Assembly: GCF_902459465.1 (NCBI RefSeq)
Contig: NC_047066.1
Location: forward strand, 5,120,377 to 5,184,376
From: Asterias rubens
Lineage: Eukaryota; Echinodermata; Asteroidea; Forcipulatida; Asteriidae
Direction of reading: 5' to 3'
DNA length: 64,000 nt
Positions 1 to 11,400 of this stretch are shown in pieces; position 1 is the first letter of the stretch; each line of letters opens with the position of its first letter. Made by a program: the position numbers and the translations under genes. Under the pieces are notes generated by a model, which ran no database searches, was not told the DNA's origin, and saw only the letters and a program-made list of their open reading frames with translations.

Positions 1-979
1 GGCCAAAGTATACAAAGGCAATAACCGATGGCGGAAACACTCACAAGGAAATCCTCTTTACATCTCGTCGCCATTCTTTTGTCCTTTAAAGAGGACATCA
101 CTTAGTTTCCAATAACCACGTTATACTTGCACCTTTCGATGGCTGAATTATTGGGAAGGCAAAGGGAAGTGACTTTGAACACTAACGCCACTGAAAACGC
201 AAATGTTTCCACAAAACAACTCGCAACTTTTCTTTGACATATTTGTTTATTATTGACACACCTCACTTTTTGCCATCGTTGATGTTTCTTTAACACTGAT
301 GGTCGAGAATCCAGTGCTTCTAAAAACATTGTTGATGTGCTATTTGTCTTAAATAAACTTTTATTTTTATCATTGTAAATTGTTTACTTTATTGTTGGTT
401 TTGTGTCGATACTTTTTAATACTTTTTACTATTGTACAGCGCTCAGTGACTGGTTTGATGTTGGGCGCTGTAAATCCTGCTTTATTATACTCATGTTAAC
501 TTGAAGAAAAGTACAGTTGTTTGTTGGTTTGCTGCTCTGTTTCCAGTTAGCTTTGATTTTATACTTTGTTGTTTCCCCTTGAGTAATTAACTTTACCAAA
601 TCTGTATACAAAGTGAAACCGGGTAAAACATTTCCCCCAAACTATCAATTTTTCTTCAGAAGAACAACACTCAATAGTTCGACCGACGACGAACTCTGGT
701 AACATTCCACGAAACAATCTTTGGACTTATTTTAATTCTATGCGTCAAAAACATTCCTAAATAAAAATTAAGAATTTCAAAAACAACGAAAATTTGAATT
801 TTTGCGAAGTATTTGTAATTTCGTTCTCGTGGAATTTGGTATACAGTCGCATTAAGATGCAGTTTTCCTATATTGGGGCGTCAGTTGGTCTTTCATTATT
901 TCATACTTTCCAACGTTCGAGTCCCGCCTCATCCAGAATCGTAGATGGGGTTCACTTATGTATTACATTTTATTTAATT

Positions 980-1044
980 ACCTCAAGTAAGGTTTAATGC
1001 TAATAACTATTTTGAGTAATTGCCAATAGTGTCCACTGCTTTAA
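980..1044 (-). mobile_element. MITE fragment, GGACACTATTGG family
   Basis: Only one end of the element remains: the AAGTAAGGTTT...TAATAACTATTTTGAGTAATT sub-terminal block followed by GCCAATAGTGTCCACTGC and a terminal TTTAA. It matches the same end of the longer copies elsewhere in the window. Confidence 0.75.
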
Positions 1045-1383
1045 ATAACACGTTACCGCAAATTTAATATACATTAGGATACGGGACCATGCAATGCCTC
1101 AAAACCTATAGACGGGTGCTTCCCCTTCATGCACTGAGTTTTCATTCCTCATACATGTCAATTACACCTATCAATATAGACGTTGTTCAGATGATAATTA
1201 CCACACCAATATCTTGATGCCGGGTAATAGGAAATTCGCAAATACAGGCGGAATACAACCAACTGTTGTACTATTATTCCGTTGAGTTGTTATCATTGCA
1301 CCAAGTCACAAGGGGCAAATTGAAGAGTTTAATTAAGTAAGACCATAAAGTAAGACTTGAAAATGTGCATGGTGTGAGAATAT

Positions 1384-1545
1384 ATTCTACTGAGGTTTGC
1401 AAAGAAAACTTCTACATAAACCCGCGTGAGTTGCGGTGGTTCTGCGAAGAACCGGCGGTTGCTTTAGACTTGACGTTTCGATCAGTATGCTCCGATCATC
1501 TTCAGGAGATTGCTAGCCTTTATTACCGCCTATAACTTCACTAAA
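1384..1545 (-). mobile_element. Penelope-like / ribozyme-type repeat remnant
   Basis: On the minus strand the block CTGAAGATGATCGG...ACTGATCGAAACGTC is a signature I associate with terminal repeats of Penelope-like retroelements in marine invertebrates. It is followed by a GC-rich hairpin (ACCGCCGGTTCTTCGC...). No reverse transcriptase is visible nearby, so this is a solitary fragment. The family assignment is from memory of the motif and is tentative. Confidence 0.35.
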
Positions 1546-1579
1546 TTAAGACATCAAGCACATGAGTCGGTTGACTTAC

Positions 1580-1684
1580 CATACTCGTTTGTAGTGGCTG
1601 GACCGCAGCCGATTGCACAAGAATAACGTCCCGAATGGAGACTAGTAGGAGGAGCAATGGTAACGTCATCTCAAAGAAATCCAT
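1580..1684 (-). CDS. candidate first coding exon of a secreted or membrane protein
   Basis: Reading the minus strand from an ATG at 1684 gives exactly 35 codons ending at a consensus donor (ATG|GTAAGT) at 1580/1579. The peptide begins MDFFEMTLPLLLLLVS, continues into RDVILVQSAAVQP and ends LQTSM. A short N-terminus followed by a leucine-rich hydrophobic core is typical of a signal peptide, with possible cleavage after the QSAA stretch. The rest of the gene would lie in 1-1579 or beyond the left edge, and I found no convincing second exon. It does not resemble a family I can name. A chance hydrophobic frame next to a GTAAGT is the alternative. Confidence 0.4.
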
Positions 1685-2246
1685 GTTTTTAAACCACCTC
1701 GTGGACCGTGGAATGAAAAACTCGCGACAAAATATCAACCGAGATGTACCTTTTTCAATATCACTTTGTTTTATGCTTTGCACCACTTCATGCGTTATCG
1801 CTTTATCTGGATATGGAACTGCAATGTTTTCAGTCCGTTGCTTTTAAACCAACAGAAATAAGGACCTTGTTCCACAATACCGGAAATCGTCACTGTTTTA
1901 TTATCAGGAAGTCACTCGACCCGAGGTCATTGTTTTAACAGATTTGATCGACCTATTGTTCCTAAGCTCTTCTGCGAAGGCCGGTTGCTCATTATTTCGA
2001 CGTGGTTTTTGCGAAATTATACACAATTTGAATGCGATTACGTAGTGGATTAGACTTATGGACAAGTCGTTCAATGTTTGTCGTGTATAAACGGTTCTAT
2101 AGTGCATCTCAACTGTTCTCGCGAGACTCTTGGCTCCCGACTACACACAATCCCATATAACTTTGAAATTTTAATGTGGCCACAAGTATAGTGGAAGTTA
2201 TAATCCAGTCGAGGACAATGCAGGCTTGGCCATTCACATTCACAGA
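1685..2246. other. intergenic, no gene seen
   Basis: This stretch lies between the candidate signal-peptide exon and the LINE 3' end. I see only a degenerate repeat related to the 21.9-kb TIR element near 2051-2215. No coding frame is convincing. Confidence 0.5.
2051..2215. repeat. degenerate relative of the 21.9-kb TIR element
   Basis: The segment starts TAGACTTATGGACAAGTCGTT and continues with a CTGTTCTCGCGAGACTCTTGG block. It matches the left end and interior of the element at 21880-22104 with several differences. The right end was not located with confidence. Confidence 0.5.
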
Positions 2247-2714
2247 AGAATAGATGGATAGATAGATAGATAAAAGGTTTATTGACAATAGCCATCACAG
2301 CATAAAAACTGAATTGCAACTATGATACAATATTTTAAAAAGATTAAAAGGACATCATTAAGAGAACAACAATTAATATACAAAAATGGTTATTATAAAA
2401 TACACAAGCAAAAAGGGGAATAAAATTAAACAGCAACCACACACCTTTGGCAAGACACACACCACACCAGCACACACAAAAAGGAACAAAAACGCACGTA
2501 CACACTTGGACTAAACAAAAACAGCATTTAACAAGAACTCTGCAACACAAACAAGACCAAGAGCTTTATAAAACGGAATGCAATAAAAAATCAATTAATA
2601 TTGTACAAATCGAACCAGGTAACAAAATACAACAAGCCATGAGTCATAAGCACAGGCCGGAGAACTATGGGGTCCGGATGGGAGAAAAAAAAACATTTGA
2701 AAAATAAATCAAAG

Positions 2715-3779
2715 TCAAACAGAACTGTTATTCCACATATTAGCCATATATATGAGAGGGTTTTTCTGACAGCGAGTTGTTCTACATCTAGGAACGGACA
2801 GTTTGTTTGAGTTCCTTAGGTCTCTATTGTGGATGGTACTCTTCTTTGGAGGGACCCAACTATGGAAACGCTCTGATTTCATTAGTGATTTGAAGAAATT
2901 AAGGCAAAGCTGTTCTCGTCTATCAAACAATGTGGATAACTTACAGAGTTCAAGTGCCTCATCATACTGTGTGTACTGATTGCCAAGGATGATCTTACAA
3001 GCCCTTCTCTGAACTCGTTCCAGTGCAGCGCTCTCCTTGGCAGTAAGACCAGGATGCCACACAGGGGCAGCATATTCTGCCAGGGGACGTACGAAACCAG
3101 AGAAGATGGTGATAAGATCATCCATTGGCAATTTGAAGCGCTTAAGAAGTTTCAGTAGATACAATCTGCCATTAGCCTTTTTAAGCATTTCTGCGATCTG
3201 ACTATCCCATTTTAAATCAGACCGTATGTGAACACCTATAATTTGTGCAACTTCCACAGTCTGTAAAGTAACATTGGCAATTTTGGGAGATTGTTGAACG
3301 GGGCTGTGTTTCATGAAAGATACTTGCATGGAAGCACATTTCTCAGGATTAAGTTTCATATGGTTCACTGCGGCCCAGTTCTCAAGTTCATCCAGATGAT
3401 CTTGCATGACAGATGGTTCTTTATGCGCTCTTGTCTCAATCAAGGTTAGATCATCAACGTACTTCAGGGATGTAAGGGAGGTATCAGAGGCTGCATCATT
3501 CACCATGGTTACAAAACCAAGTGGGCCAATGCGAGTGCCTTGGGGTACTCCACCATTTAACTTGATCCAATCGCTGGTTTCACCTTGGTAGCGAACACAT
3601 TGTTCTCTTTCGGTGAGAAAACTGGCAACCCACGTAACAACCGATGGCCAAACGTCGAGGGAGATGAGTTTTCTCAGGAGAACATTATGGTCAACTAGAT
3701 CGAAGGCCTTGCTAAAATCAGTGATAACAACAGAGCTTACGTGACCAGGCTTATCAGAATTCATGAGCAAAGTGTCCAT
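2715..3779 (-). CDS. LINE reverse transcriptase, C-terminal part
   Basis: The frame holds the central and C-terminal part of a non-LTR reverse transcriptase. Visible motifs are DFSKAFDLVDH near residue 22 (first catalytic aspartate), GGVPQGTRIGPL near residue 76 and the catalytic YVDD box near residue 107. A thumb region (LYLLKLLKRFKLP) and a C-terminal RVQRRACKIILG motif follow, as in CR1/L2-like elements. It overlaps the upstream frame by a few codons and continues that protein after a one-base shift near 3810-3830. The first ATG is therefore not a true start: sequence just before it in this frame (RGVSTTHYLAKL) is also reverse transcriptase. It replicates RNA of the element into DNA at a nicked target when intact. 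Confidence 0.85.
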   Translation of the reverse strand: MDTLLMNSDKPGHVSSVVITDFSKAFDLVDHNVLLRKLISLDVWPSVVTWVASFLTEREQCVRYQGETSDWIKLNGGVPQGTRIGPLGFVTMVNDAASDTSLTSLKYVDDLTLIETRAHKEPSVMQDHLDELENWAAVNHMKLNPEKCASMQVSFMKHSPVQQSPKIANVTLQTVEVAQIIGVHIRSDLKWDSQIAEMLKKANGRLYLLKLLKRFKLPMDDLITIFSGFVRPLAEYAAPVWHPGLTAKESAALERVQRRACKIILGNQYTQYDEALELCKLSTLFDRREQLCLNFFKSLMKSERFHSWVPPKKSTIHNRDLRNSNKLSVPRCRTTRCQKNPLIYMANMWNNSSV

Positions 3780-5760
3780 AAGTTTCGCCAGGTAATGAGT
3801 GGTAGAGACTCCCCTTACCGTACTGGTTGGGGTCTATAGATTTATCCAAGTCCTTGCGCAGCCACTTAGCCATGAAGCCTTCCGCAACTTTCGCAAAGTG
3901 GTCAGTCAGGGATATTGGTCTTAACTTGTCCCAAGTCGCTGGTTTAGATTTGGGAATAGGGACGACCACAGCTCTCTTCCATCGAGGTGGGACAATACCT
4001 TCATTGTAGGATTGATTGAGGATGCTCGAGAGGGGTTTGCTAAGTTCGTACGCGAACTCTCTGATTAACCGTGCAGATATACCATCAGGTCCAGGGGCTT
4101 TCCCTGGCTTTGTCTTCCTCAACATGTCGTAAACTTCGTAGTCCTGAACAATGGGACAGGGATGTTGATCAGGTCGATACACAGGGAGTTGAGAAGTATC
4201 GAGGGCTTCCAGATCTTTAGCAACCGAAGCAAAGGTGTCGTTAATACCGCTAGCATTGGCTTGAAAATCTTGGGAGTCAACGCCTGGAGGAGGTTGTATA
4301 CATGATTGAGAGTTGTTCAAGTTAGCCATGAGCTTAATCTGCTTATACCACTCTGCTGGGTTAGCTTTTTTGTGTCGTTGGACTCTCGTTTTGAAATGTT
4401 CTTCTTTGGCCTTGGCGATTTCACGACGGACCTTTTTTCGTAGTCGTTTCCATTTGCAAGAACGATGCTCGTGGTGGAAAACGTGTTGGCGCTTCCGGAT
4501 AAGACGTTTGACGTAGGTGGTCATCCAAGGTTTGTCGGTACTATGGAGTGTCATGGTTTTTGTAGGGAAGTAGTGGTCTATTTTGGATTGCAAGGTGTCA
4601 TTAAACGCATCACATTTCTCGGTAGCACTTGTTTGTCCATGAACTTCTGGCCAGTCATGATCCACAATCCAAACCCCAAACGCTCTGATGTCTGAGTCTC
4701 TCATAGGTCGTACAACTCGGGATCGCGTTGTGTTGATCTTTGTGAGGGTGCTGTTCAGAGGCGACCAAAGAACTGAAGAATGGTCGCTTGTGCCAACCGG
4801 GGAACATATTTCAGGGACATTGTAGTAACATGCCAGGTTGGTGATGATTTGGTCAAGGATTGCGTCTTTACGTGTAGGTTGCTTCACCACTTGGGACAGC
4901 CCATTCCCACAGCAAATCTGACTGGTTTCAAGGTGGTTAAGGTCGCCGAACAAAGTCACACCAGCATGCGGGTAGTTGGTGTGAATATAATCGAAACCAT
5001 CCAGTAAATGATCAATAAGTTCACGTTCATGGGTACAGTTAGGTGGGTGATAAATAATTGCATAAAACAGGACAGCAATATCACGTGGTAGTCTTTGCGG
5101 TCTGGCTTTCACCCACAATACTTCAAGATGGTCTGGCACTGTAATAGCATCAAATCTTTGAACCCCAAAGTTCTCACGAGCATAAATGGCTACCCCACCT
5201 CCACGTCTATGTGAACGGTTCTTTGTCATGAGGGTGTAATCTTTGATTTGGAAATGTTCCATTGGGTTTCCAGTAGAGAACCATGACTCACACACTCCAG
5301 CAATATCAATATTCAAGTCTTTCAACATTGTACTGAATTCATCAAACTTGTTGTTTAAGGACCGGGGGTTGCAGAGGTAGACTTTGGGCAGTAAACGTGC
5401 TTTAGGTTTTGTTACAGCTGCCGGTATAGCAGCTAGGTTTGCATGGCAAGCTCCACTTCGTTTTGGATAGTTGTTTTGAGGACGAGTTGTAATACGGATA
5501 GTTATTCGTCTATATTTTCTTTTGCCAGAGCGACAACCACGACGAGTGACTTTGGCTATCTTTAGTTGTTTCATCAAGTTCCACACTGCTGGCACAATAG
5601 TACTCTTTGTTCTAACAGGCACACTGGAATCGCGTATGTTCAAAAGAGCCTGTTTTGTATAGCTGTACATTGTCTGATTGTCACTCACTGATGTATGCAA
5701 AGCTATGGTACAGTGAAGTAGTAGTGCGTCAACCAAGCAGGCGTGTACATGTACATGCAT
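3754..5760 (-). CDS. LINE endonuclease and N-terminal reverse transcriptase
   Basis: The 668-residue frame begins with a basic N-terminal segment, then an endonuclease/exonuclease/phosphatase domain from about residue 126. Motifs include NPRSLNNKFDEF, a CESWF glutamate box, RRGGGVAIYAR, YHPPN, LFGDLNHLET and GTSDHSSVL. A linker rich in basic residues leads to the reverse transcriptase start, with KPGKAPGPDGIS, WKRAVVVPIPK and LRPISLT. After DPNQYG the frame drifts into unrelated residues, showing the frameshift; the polymerase continues in the 2715-3779 frame. The true start may be the internal methionine before YSYTKQALLNIRDS (residue 31), since that region resembles other LINE starts. The domestication alternative is unlikely because the frame is broken. 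Confidence 0.85.
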   Translation of the reverse strand: MHVHVHACLVDALLLHCTIALHTSVSDNQTMYSYTKQALLNIRDSSVPVRTKSTIVPAVWNLMKQLKIAKVTRRGCRSGKRKYRRITIRITTRPQNNYPKRSGACHANLAAIPAAVTKPKARLLPKVYLCNPRSLNNKFDEFSTMLKDLNIDIAGVCESWFSTGNPMEHFQIKDYTLMTKNRSHRRGGGVAIYARENFGVQRFDAITVPDHLEVLWVKARPQRLPRDIAVLFYAIIYHPPNCTHERELIDHLLDGFDYIHTNYPHAGVTLFGDLNHLETSQICCGNGLSQVVKQPTRKDAILDQIITNLACYYNVPEICSPVGTSDHSSVLWSPLNSTLTKINTTRSRVVRPMRDSDIRAFGVWIVDHDWPEVHGQTSATEKCDAFNDTLQSKIDHYFPTKTMTLHSTDKPWMTTYVKRLIRKRQHVFHHEHRSCKWKRLRKKVRREIAKAKEEHFKTRVQRHKKANPAEWYKQIKLMANLNNSQSCIQPPPGVDSQDFQANASGINDTFASVAKDLEALDTSQLPVYRPDQHPCPIVQDYEVYDMLRKTKPGKAPGPDGISARLIREFAYELSKPLSSILNQSYNEGIVPPRWKRAVVVPIPKSKPATWDKLRPISLTDHFAKVAEGFMAKWLRKDLDKSIDPNQYGKGSLYHSLPGETYGHFAHEF

Positions 5761-6384
5761 GCATGTATATACTGCGTGTAATGAATGGTGGTCAATCTTC
5801 TAGTCCAGATCAAGTGAAGTTGGAAGCAAAATTGTGTTGGATGTGCAGAATTATAAGTTCAAATTGCACCCAGAAAGTCTAGCATATACACAAGTACTCA
5901 CGCAATCAGCACACACAAATCTTGGAGGTTAAAAATCAACAGGAGACATAAACAAGACGAAACAAGTTACAAGACGGTAGAGCGGCCTTGCAACCGTGCA
6001 GCGCTCTTACTTCTGAGGAGTTATGGCAATCATTTCATTTAAAATCGGACTTTTTACAGCATAAACCTTATGCATAGTGAAGTCATTTGTGTAGCCACCC
6101 TTGATATTAAGGAAGTTGCAGTGTGCACCGCGCGTATATACGTGCGTTTTCTCGTTATCGGTTTATTTCTAAGATGGCGGTTTGATGACGTCAATGCATA
6201 TTAAGTCTAATACCACTGTAACTTTAGTAGAAAGGGTGAACATTGTTTTTTCACTTGAGGGTTGATCCAATAATATGAAAAGGATTCTGTGTCAAAAATT
6301 ACCGAGAAATGGGTCAAAATTACGCAAAATCAGAGTAATTGTTATCTCCTCTTTGCTTGATGGGAAAGTGTACCATTAGTATTT

Positions 6385-6546
6385 GAAATTCGTGGGAAAC
6401 TATTTCTTTCTCTAAAACTGCGTCACTTCAGAGGGAGCCGTTTCAGTGTTTATACTATAGACCTCTCCCCATTTTTCGTTACCAAGTAAGGTTTTATGAC
6501 TTTAATAATTATTTTGAGTAATTACCAATCGTGTCCACTGCCTTTA
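6385..6546 (-). mobile_element. MITE, 3'-half copy
   Basis: The copy starts at the internal GAAATTCGTGGGAAA block and runs through CAGAGGGAGCCGTTT and ACCAAGTAAGGTTTTATG. It ends AATTACCAATCGTGTCCACTG. The other half is missing. Confidence 0.8.
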
Positions 6547-7794
6547 CTTTTAAGAGTGACTATACGAAACGTGTACCTTCACTTTCAGACAACAACCAGC
6601 GCTAATGTCGCATGTCAGTCATTGCGAAATAATACTTCAAAATCGTGATCACCGACAATCCATGTCGTGGTTAATGTTTCAAATTTCAATCAGAGACAGG
6701 ATCATGCGCCTGTCATCAGATTATCGGAAAACATATGTAAGAAAGCTCGTGAGTTTAGACATATATTATTAATGTAGTGAGAGACTTGCCACAAACGGAA
6801 GTCCGGGAATCGGTCAGACACCTCGTGTTTTGTTGTTGTTTACTTTGCGGGGGGGGGGGGGGGGCAAGCATTGCTTGCCTCGTTTGATGATTATGTGACA
6901 AGTATTATGATATAATTTCAAAGGCAAAGCTACACATTTTTGCTGTTTATAATTTAAAAAATAAACAACAAATTTAAACCAAGACGAATGCTCTATTTGG
7001 ACATACTCATTTGGATTACGAAACACTTTTTAGTTTTTGGTACCACAACACCACAACAGTAAATCAAATTATGTTTTGAAAATCGAAATGACAACGCCTT
7101 TCCTATTTTTGTTATTATAATTATAATAATAAGCCGTGTCTGGGTATGGTTTACTGATCTGATTTCCTGGTGCTAAATAGGCACACTAGTACACAATCTC
7201 TGGGCTTTTCAACGAATGTGATATGCTTTTAAATAAATGTCATTTTAACTGCCTATACACGCAGGTGAACATTTGCTGTTCATGCTCCCTCTGGGTACGT
7301 TGTGAATATCAGCGCTAAAAAACGGTAGCCTGAACATCTGACGTCACACTTCGAGGCTCGTGAATTACGCCAGAGATCTGCCGTTGTGCCTATACGTCAC
7401 ATCCCCGTCCATAATCACCTTTCACCACCATTAATTTCACAAGCAAGTACATGTTCATGTGCACACTGCGTGTGTAACCCGGAAAAAGGGTACACTTAGA
7501 AAAAGAATGAATAAAGCTAAATAAAAATGCTAACTATGGGGGCACTCGCTTGAACAATGAGAAAAAGCAAGATCGTTAGGGCTAAGACGCGAGGAGATGC
7601 AAAAATAGGAACAGTGACTCAAAGTGTAGGTTTCTCAACAAAAACAAAACAAAATAACTTATTGACTATAAACCAAAAACCTTTAGACCGAAAACTCTTG
7701 ATCTAAACCTTCTTCCTTATAAACCTTAAATTAAACCAGTCAAACCTAAACCAAGATATTTAACTGAGACTCAAAAACCAAAACTAAAATACAA

Positions 7795-7865
7795 AACACA
7801 GTTAAACCCGATTAAAACTAAACCTGAAACACAGTTAAACCAGATTAAAACTAAAACACAGTGCC
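7795..7865. repeat. short A-rich tandem repeat
   Basis: Two to three imperfect copies of a unit beginning ACACAGTTAAACC and continuing GATTAAAACTAAA lie head to tail. The wider block 7640-7900 is built from similar AAAACC words and shows no reading frame. Confidence 0.6.
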
Positions 7866-8274
7866 AAAGAAAAGTTACAGATTAAAATCAAAATGGCGTT
7901 AGGAAACCGAGTCCAAAACAGCAGGAAATACTTGAAACAGGCAAAATTACATGGTGAAGAAAATCAACACTTGAAGAAGAGAGAGCTAGAACACATGTGC
8001 TCCCTGCGCTACCAGGCTGCTATCTGATTATTTACAATGCACTGTATGGGTGAATACACTACCAAAGGATTAAGAAACTGTTTACCAACATGTAACAAAA
8101 GACTTCTAAGAAATAACAACCTACATGTACAGTGGTGCAATAAAACAGCTGAAGGGACAATGTAAACAGGAAAGGGCAATTATTAACTAGAACCTGGAAT
8201 TAACTAACTTGAATAATAACACAATGAATTTTCTACCCCTACTACACATGCAGACGACCGAAAGTAAGCTTTCC

Positions 8275-8430
8275 GTGTGTTTTGATTGGTCAGAGGGGAT
8301 GCATGTCAGCTGCACCCAAATCACCTTGGACCAATCAAAACACAAACATGGGTAGCCTACGTCACTGCACGTTATCTAATGAAAATATTGTATCCAATGA
8401 AATCACTGGTTCTGTAAAAGCAGTACATGT
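8275..8430 (+). repeat. inverted CCAAT-box repeat, copy 1
   Basis: Arms TGTTTTGATTGGTC and GACCAATCAAAACA face each other across about 40 bases that include GTCAGCTGCACCCA. A tail follows with CTACGTCACTGCACG and GTATCCAATGAAATCA. The same arrangement recurs at 29588-29740, so it is an interspersed repeat. Confidence 0.75.
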
Positions 8431-8491
8431 CTTCATCTGTGCAGATAAAGACAAGGGACCAGTCTAAGCTGAAATGTCCTCATCTTCAGTT

Positions 8492-11400
8492 TTAAAAGTT
8501 GTACTTCTTGTCGCTCACGTAGTCTATGTTCCAGCCGTGTTTATCCGCAAGTAGGCGCATGCATCGCTCGGCCACCATAGCAATAGTCAGACTGGGGTTG
8601 ACTCCAAGACTACGTGGAATGATCGCACCGTCCATGACGTACAAACCCGGATGTACATCTGATGTATTGCCAACAAAAACCTTTTTCATAAAATGAAATA
8701 ACAGTATGCTTAGAATTGTGTAAGGGATTGAATTACACTGACTGTTTTTATAAAGGGATATCACACAGCATTTGTTGTTGTAAATTTATAACAATTTGAA
8801 TATCTCCTGAGAAGAAAATTATTGTCGTGACATTGTTTTACGCGTTTCTTAAAAACTACAGCATCTCAGCAAGTAATATTTAAGGGAAGCTTTCTATCAT
8901 CATCATCTTCGAACCGCGTGAGTTTAATGTAAATCTGTGGACATCGTGTTTTGTGTCGCACAAAAATTATTCATATCCTTTAGAATGTGTGCAGGGAACC
9001 TGGCAGAAATGGCTGAAGTGCAATTCATTTTCGTCATATTCACCTGTCCTTCGTGGCTGACCACACCCTCTTCACCTGTCTCGCCCATGCCACACCCACC
9101 GAGAGGGTGCACCGTAGTTACACCTTTAGTGTGTCTCAGCTTAGCGAAGAGACCAGCCCAGAGGGGGTTTGGTATGTAGTGACCGTGCAGCGAGGCCGTG
9201 GCTTCCTTTATACCTGTGAATCAAGGTTTTAAACAAATTACCAACAAATGTAAATTTTGTTTTACATTTATTACCATAATGGTCCAGATATTAAACACAT
9301 GGAAGGACGTGGTTGTACTAGTCTAAAGGTCTCAAAGATTATCATAGAAGTACGTTTATACAAATAGTGACCCGTTTCAGACAGAGTCGCGCCGAACCAA
9401 ATTATAAATTAAGTACATGAACAGTTCGACGTCTGAAACAGTTAGGAGCGCCTGGACGCACTGGAAGTTGATACACGACTGTTGCATGGTTTAACCGCTT
9501 ACCCCTACCCAAGAGCAGGGGTATGCCAATTTGCCCGGGGCACTGACAGAGGGCAGACAAAGTGCGGACCTGGGGTAAAGCGATCATAGTGTGAAAAGGC
9601 CGGCCGTTATTTCCCGGGGGCAACCCCGGGGAATAGAGTTGTGTTAAAAGGCCTATGAACAAGACTCTGGAGCTTACCTTCGTGGACTGTGTTGAAGTTT
9701 TCGCCGTCCCCTACGCCCGGATAGTCGATCCAGACTCTTCCATTCTCTTCGTCCAGTCGAACGACACCTTCGGACGTGTCGACACTCATGGCCAACATAC
9801 ATGCGGTATTGGTGAATGCCTTCCCTGTGATGTGTCGAGCTAGTTCCCTCCAGTCGTCCTCTCCCGGCGTGGTGTCGACAGCGCTGTGAGGTGCCTCTAG
9901 CCACTTCAAGATGAACTTATACGGGAGCTCGGCGGCGGAGGGGACGGTGCCGTCTTCCAGCACGTAGCTGTGCTCGACACCCTTGTTGTTCCGGTCTCGT
10001 AGATCGATCACCTTGGTGATCCCGGGACCGGGTCCTTTTCCCTTGTCCTATTTCGGTTGAAAAATAAAACAAAAGACCTTATTCACCTGATTTCATTGTG
10101 GTAGGGTGCCCCCTCGCCTATAGGTCTCAAGATAAACGTGTAGTGACGTAAGCTTTCTATATATGTGTTTTGATTGGTCCGAGGTGACGTTTGGAAGCTG
10201 CACTTTCGATCGCTGGCATAATGTAGGTGAAAGGTGAATATGAACAAGGTGAATATGAACGAGGATTGACCTAGACTAGAGGGCACTCTCTGACTTAACT
10301 CAATAGCTTTGAAGGGTGACGTCAGGTGTTCAGGCTAGAAAGCGGGTAGACTGGTCAAATATTGGGTGCGTTCGTTTATCTGCACACGTTCGTCCTGGAA
10401 AGAAAACCCGTCACACACACCGGGGTTCGACCCAGGGAAGCTAAACGAACGCACCCACAAGTATTGGTTTTACATAACCAGTTATTATGCACGGGGACTG
10501 GCGTGTGACGTCAGATTTTTAGGCTATAAAGGAAGTTGTTCTGGTCAATCATGTGCGCCATAGTGTCTATTGAAACTTTACCGCACTTACATCCAGTAGT
10601 ACTGATTAATTTGTCTTAAATGTAGTACAAATTAAAGATGTTGAGACATTTTGCAAACTTGGACTTGTTTTTAACCTTTTGTCAATAACCGACCGGGAAA
10701 CATCCCAAAAGTGTCAAAGAGGATTCCTACCTTTCTGGCCTCCTTAGTGGAGATCCCAACCGGTTTTAACGGCATCTTGGTGTTGTAGCTAAACCCAACC
10801 GTGTCTCCATTCGTAGTGAACGACTGGCCGAGCCGCGAGGAAAGCTCCAGCATATCACGGCTTTTTGAATTCAGCAGGATGTTGGTCGAGCCAAGGGCGC
10901 CCCCACCGAGGATGACCACCGGAGCGGTTATGACGCGTTGCGTTGCGTTGAAGTCACCGTTGACGTAAGGGGCGTAATGGACGCGCCACTCGGCGCGTTC
11001 GTCGTCTCGAGAAATGACCCTGACCTCAACCTGTCAAGAACACAAAAATGTCATAAAATCTTTCGACTATGATGATGCTGTTTTCAAAAACTTGTGCTCG
11101 TATGAATATAAATAATGATTTAGCAACGATATAACAATGATTTAGCTCTTCGTGAAAACGCAGTTCCAGGGTTCTTCAGATGTTTGTCTTTCACCAACTT
11201 AGCATAATTAATGTAGACGACTTTTAGGTCTATAAATTTGAAAATTTTGTAGATACTGTTCAACTAAATCGAAACCACCAAAAAGTCAAAATTAGTTGTT
11301 TTTGTTCTTCTCGACTTTCATTTTTTCGTCCCTTCGTGAAACTGCTGGCGATGTGGACAATGGTTTCTGTATCAGAGAAAAAAAAAAAAAATTCCCCCAA

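Larger units (their letters stand above)
1..1579. other. left flank, no complete gene seen
   Basis: This AT-rich stretch holds only short chance reading frames. I could support just two things in it: a fragment of the common MITE near 980-1044 and a Penelope-like repeat signature near 1384-1545. If the signal-peptide exon at 1580-1684 is real, this stretch is its first intron and the rest of that gene lies to the left of the window. Confidence 0.5.
2247..5900 (-). mobile_element. CR1/L2-like non-LTR retrotransposon (LINE)
   Basis: A minus-strand LINE. Its protein region occupies 2715-5760 and encodes an apurinic-type endonuclease followed by a reverse transcriptase. Downstream of the stop, a 3' tail of about 470 bases ends in AATAAACC and a short TATC microsatellite near 2250-2275. 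Ending in a microsatellite instead of poly(A) is usual for CR1/L2-type elements. The 5' limit is uncertain; I set it just upstream of the first ATG region. No separate gag-like ORF1 was seen, so the copy may be 5' truncated. It is inactive as it stands because a single-base frameshift splits the reverse transcriptase. Confidence 0.85.
5901..8269. other. intergenic, no gene seen
   Basis: This stretch lies between the LINE and the GMC gene. It holds one MITE fragment (6385-6546), a poly(G) run near 6849, an A-rich block with a short tandem repeat (7795-7865) and no supported coding exon. Several TGACGTCA-like boxes occur (about 6185, 7340) but they sit in repeat-like sequence. Confidence 0.5.

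Noticed and set aside
8924..9112. Separate small protein starting at MHPLGG
   Set aside because: The residues are the internal GMC active-site motif; the true exon extends upstream to 9213 and is spliced at 9044.
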